A stretch of 64,000 nt of DNA. Source: Xylophilus sp. GOD-11R (lineage in GTDB: Bacteria; Pseudomonadota; Gammaproteobacteria; Burkholderiales; Burkholderiaceae_C). Position 1 is the stretch's first letter. Each line of letters begins with the position of its first letter. A program made the position numbers and the translations under genes. The notes under the pieces are model-generated. The model ran no database searches and was not told the origin of the DNA. It saw nothing but the letters and a program-made list of their open reading frames with translations. Where the stretch lies: the NCBI RefSeq assembly GCF_033546935.1, contig NZ_CP137854.1:2790001-2854000 (forward strand), read 5' to 3'. Shown here piece after piece: positions 63,157 through 64,000 of the stretch.

Positions 63157-63793
63157 CTTTCTTTTGTTGGGACAAAAGAAAGTCACCAAAGAAAAACCCT
63201 TGAAGACGAGCTCGAAGCTCGGTCGGGCCATAGCTTCGCTCGGCCTGGGGAATGTGCCTTCGAACGCTGTAGCGGCAACAGTTTGGACAAGGGTTGATCC
63301 AGAGCCATGGCCCCTGCTTCGCAGGGTCAAGGCTGAGAGGATAAGAACAAGTGACCGCACTGAGCACAGCGACGGGGCCGCATTGGTTTGATCGCCATGC
63401 TCGCTGCGCGCCGTGGTGTGGCCGGAGCGATTAGCCGAGTTGCATCGCCCCGCTTGTCAATGTGGTTGGTGCGCCTGGTTTTTAGCAGGCCAGCGGTCAA
63501 GTCATATGCGCGTTCGACTCGCCAGGGCGGTTCCAGCCATGCAGGCAGAGCGCGTGGCGATCGGACCAGCGCGGCCCGGTCGCTGTGCTCAGTGCGGTCA
63601 ACTGTTCTTACCCTCTCAGCCTCGACCCGCGAAGCGGGGCCATGGCTCTGGATCAACCCTTGTCCAAACTGTTGCCGTTAGAGCGTTCGAAGGCACATTC
63701 CCCAGGCCGAGCGAAGCAATGGCCCGACCGAGCCTCGAGCTCGTCTTCAAGGCAACTTTCTTTGGTGACTTTCTTTTTTGCCAGAAAAGAAAG
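63157..63793. repeat. 637-bp inverted-repeat element
   Basis: Left arm 63157-63397 and right arm 63555-63793 are reverse complements at a high level of identity (about nine in ten bases by eye), around a 157-bp spacer. Each arm starts with its own small palindrome (CTTTCTTTTG/CAAAAGAAAG on the left). Open frames in it look spurious. No terminal target duplication is seen. It ends 15 bp before the transposase stop codon. Confidence 0.85.
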
Positions 63794-63808
63794 ACACCGT
63801 GTTGATCG

Positions 63809-64000
63809 TCAAGCCCTGGCCGAGCAAGCCAGGCTCGGATCGAACGGTTTTCCCGATCGAAGTACGCCAAAAGCGATCGCCAGCAACTTATGCATGCACG
63901 CCACCAAAACGACCTTGTTGGGTTTGTTCTGCGCCTTCAGACGTTGGCTGAAGGCCTTGATCACCGGGTTGAAGCGGCTGGCCGTCATGGCCGGGAAGTA
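63809..64000 (-). mobile_element. IS110-family transposase, 3' end (runs off window)
   Basis: Read on the minus strand from the right edge, 63 codons are open and end in TGA at 63809-63811. The segment FPAMTASRFNPVIKAFSQRL, then KVVLVACMHKLL, matches the conserved C-terminal domain of IS110-family (DEDD) recombinases. The N-terminal DEDD domain lies outside the window. Codon use is less GC-biased than in the neighbours. Confidence 0.85.

Noticed and set aside
63157-63793. Protein genes in the inverted-repeat region
   Set aside because: The frames are short, follow the palindrome symmetry, and lack motifs or ribosome sites.

Overview
This window is GC-rich bacterial chromosome from a member of the Burkholderiales, most likely the family Comamonadaceae (Variovorax-like). 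The call rests on gene order (leuC-leuD-leuB, asd-fimV-truA-trpF-trpB-trpA-accD; rpsF-priB-rpsR-rplI beside dnaB; sucA-sucB-lpd), on strong C/G third-position codon use, on a beta-proteobacterial PriB, and on short interspersed repeats of the kind seen in that family. It is mostly core genome. No prophage, CRISPR array, rRNA or tRNA gene was seen.

Layout. 1-4.7 kb: the end of bamD, a DinG/YoaA-type Fe-S helicase, a PP2C phosphatase and a coiled-coil lipoprotein. 4.7-11.6 kb (minus): the 2-oxoglutarate dehydrogenase operon sucA-sucB-lpd, running into zapE and the lipoprotein gene. 11.8-14.6 kb: a PAS hybrid kinase divergent from a small SET-domain protein. 14.6-21.2 kb (minus): an alaA-like aminotransferase, hom, thrC and the molybdenum-cofactor genes mobB-moeA-moaD-moaE, tightly packed or overlapping. 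21.3-24.8 kb: an Mth938-domain protein, bcp, phoH and a tail-anchored coiled-coil protein. 24.8-28.0 kb (minus): dnaB and the rpsF-priB-rpsR-rplI operon. 28.2-32.3 kb: the heat-shock set grpE-dnaK-dnaJ with candidate sigma-32 promoters. 32.4-36.7 kb: a LysR regulator and leuC-leuD-leuB. 36.8-38.1 kb: a PAS-PAS-GGDEF cyclase. 38.2-47.0 kb: asd with a candidate Thr/Ile leader peptide, fimV, truA, trpF-trpB-trpA and accD. 47.1-53.5 kb: a YggT protein, a Lon-N-domain protein, lysS, an Fe-S photolyase, murB and yajQ. 53.5-60.9 kb: a degenerate HD-domain protein, then a minus-strand signalling cassette of a triple-receiver hybrid kinase, CheR, CheB and a receiver-kinase. 61.0-63.1 kb: an alpha/beta hydrolase and an aldo/keto reductase. 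63.1-64.0 kb: a 637-bp inverted-repeat element beside the 3' end of an IS110-family transposase that runs off the window.

The gene sets belong to amino-acid synthesis from aspartate and chorismate (asd, hom, thrC, leu, trp), central carbon flux (suc), Moco synthesis, chaperones and replication. The regulatory layer is the less ordinary part: a putative threonine/isoleucine attenuator at asd, 23-bp tandem repeats upstream of dnaB, a terminator just ahead of phoH, and a non-chemotaxis CheB/CheR phosphorelay next to c-di-GMP-related genes. Nothing here proves a wholly new system. The asd leader, the kinase-CheR-CheB-kinase cassette and the palindromic element with its IS110 neighbour are the best leads.
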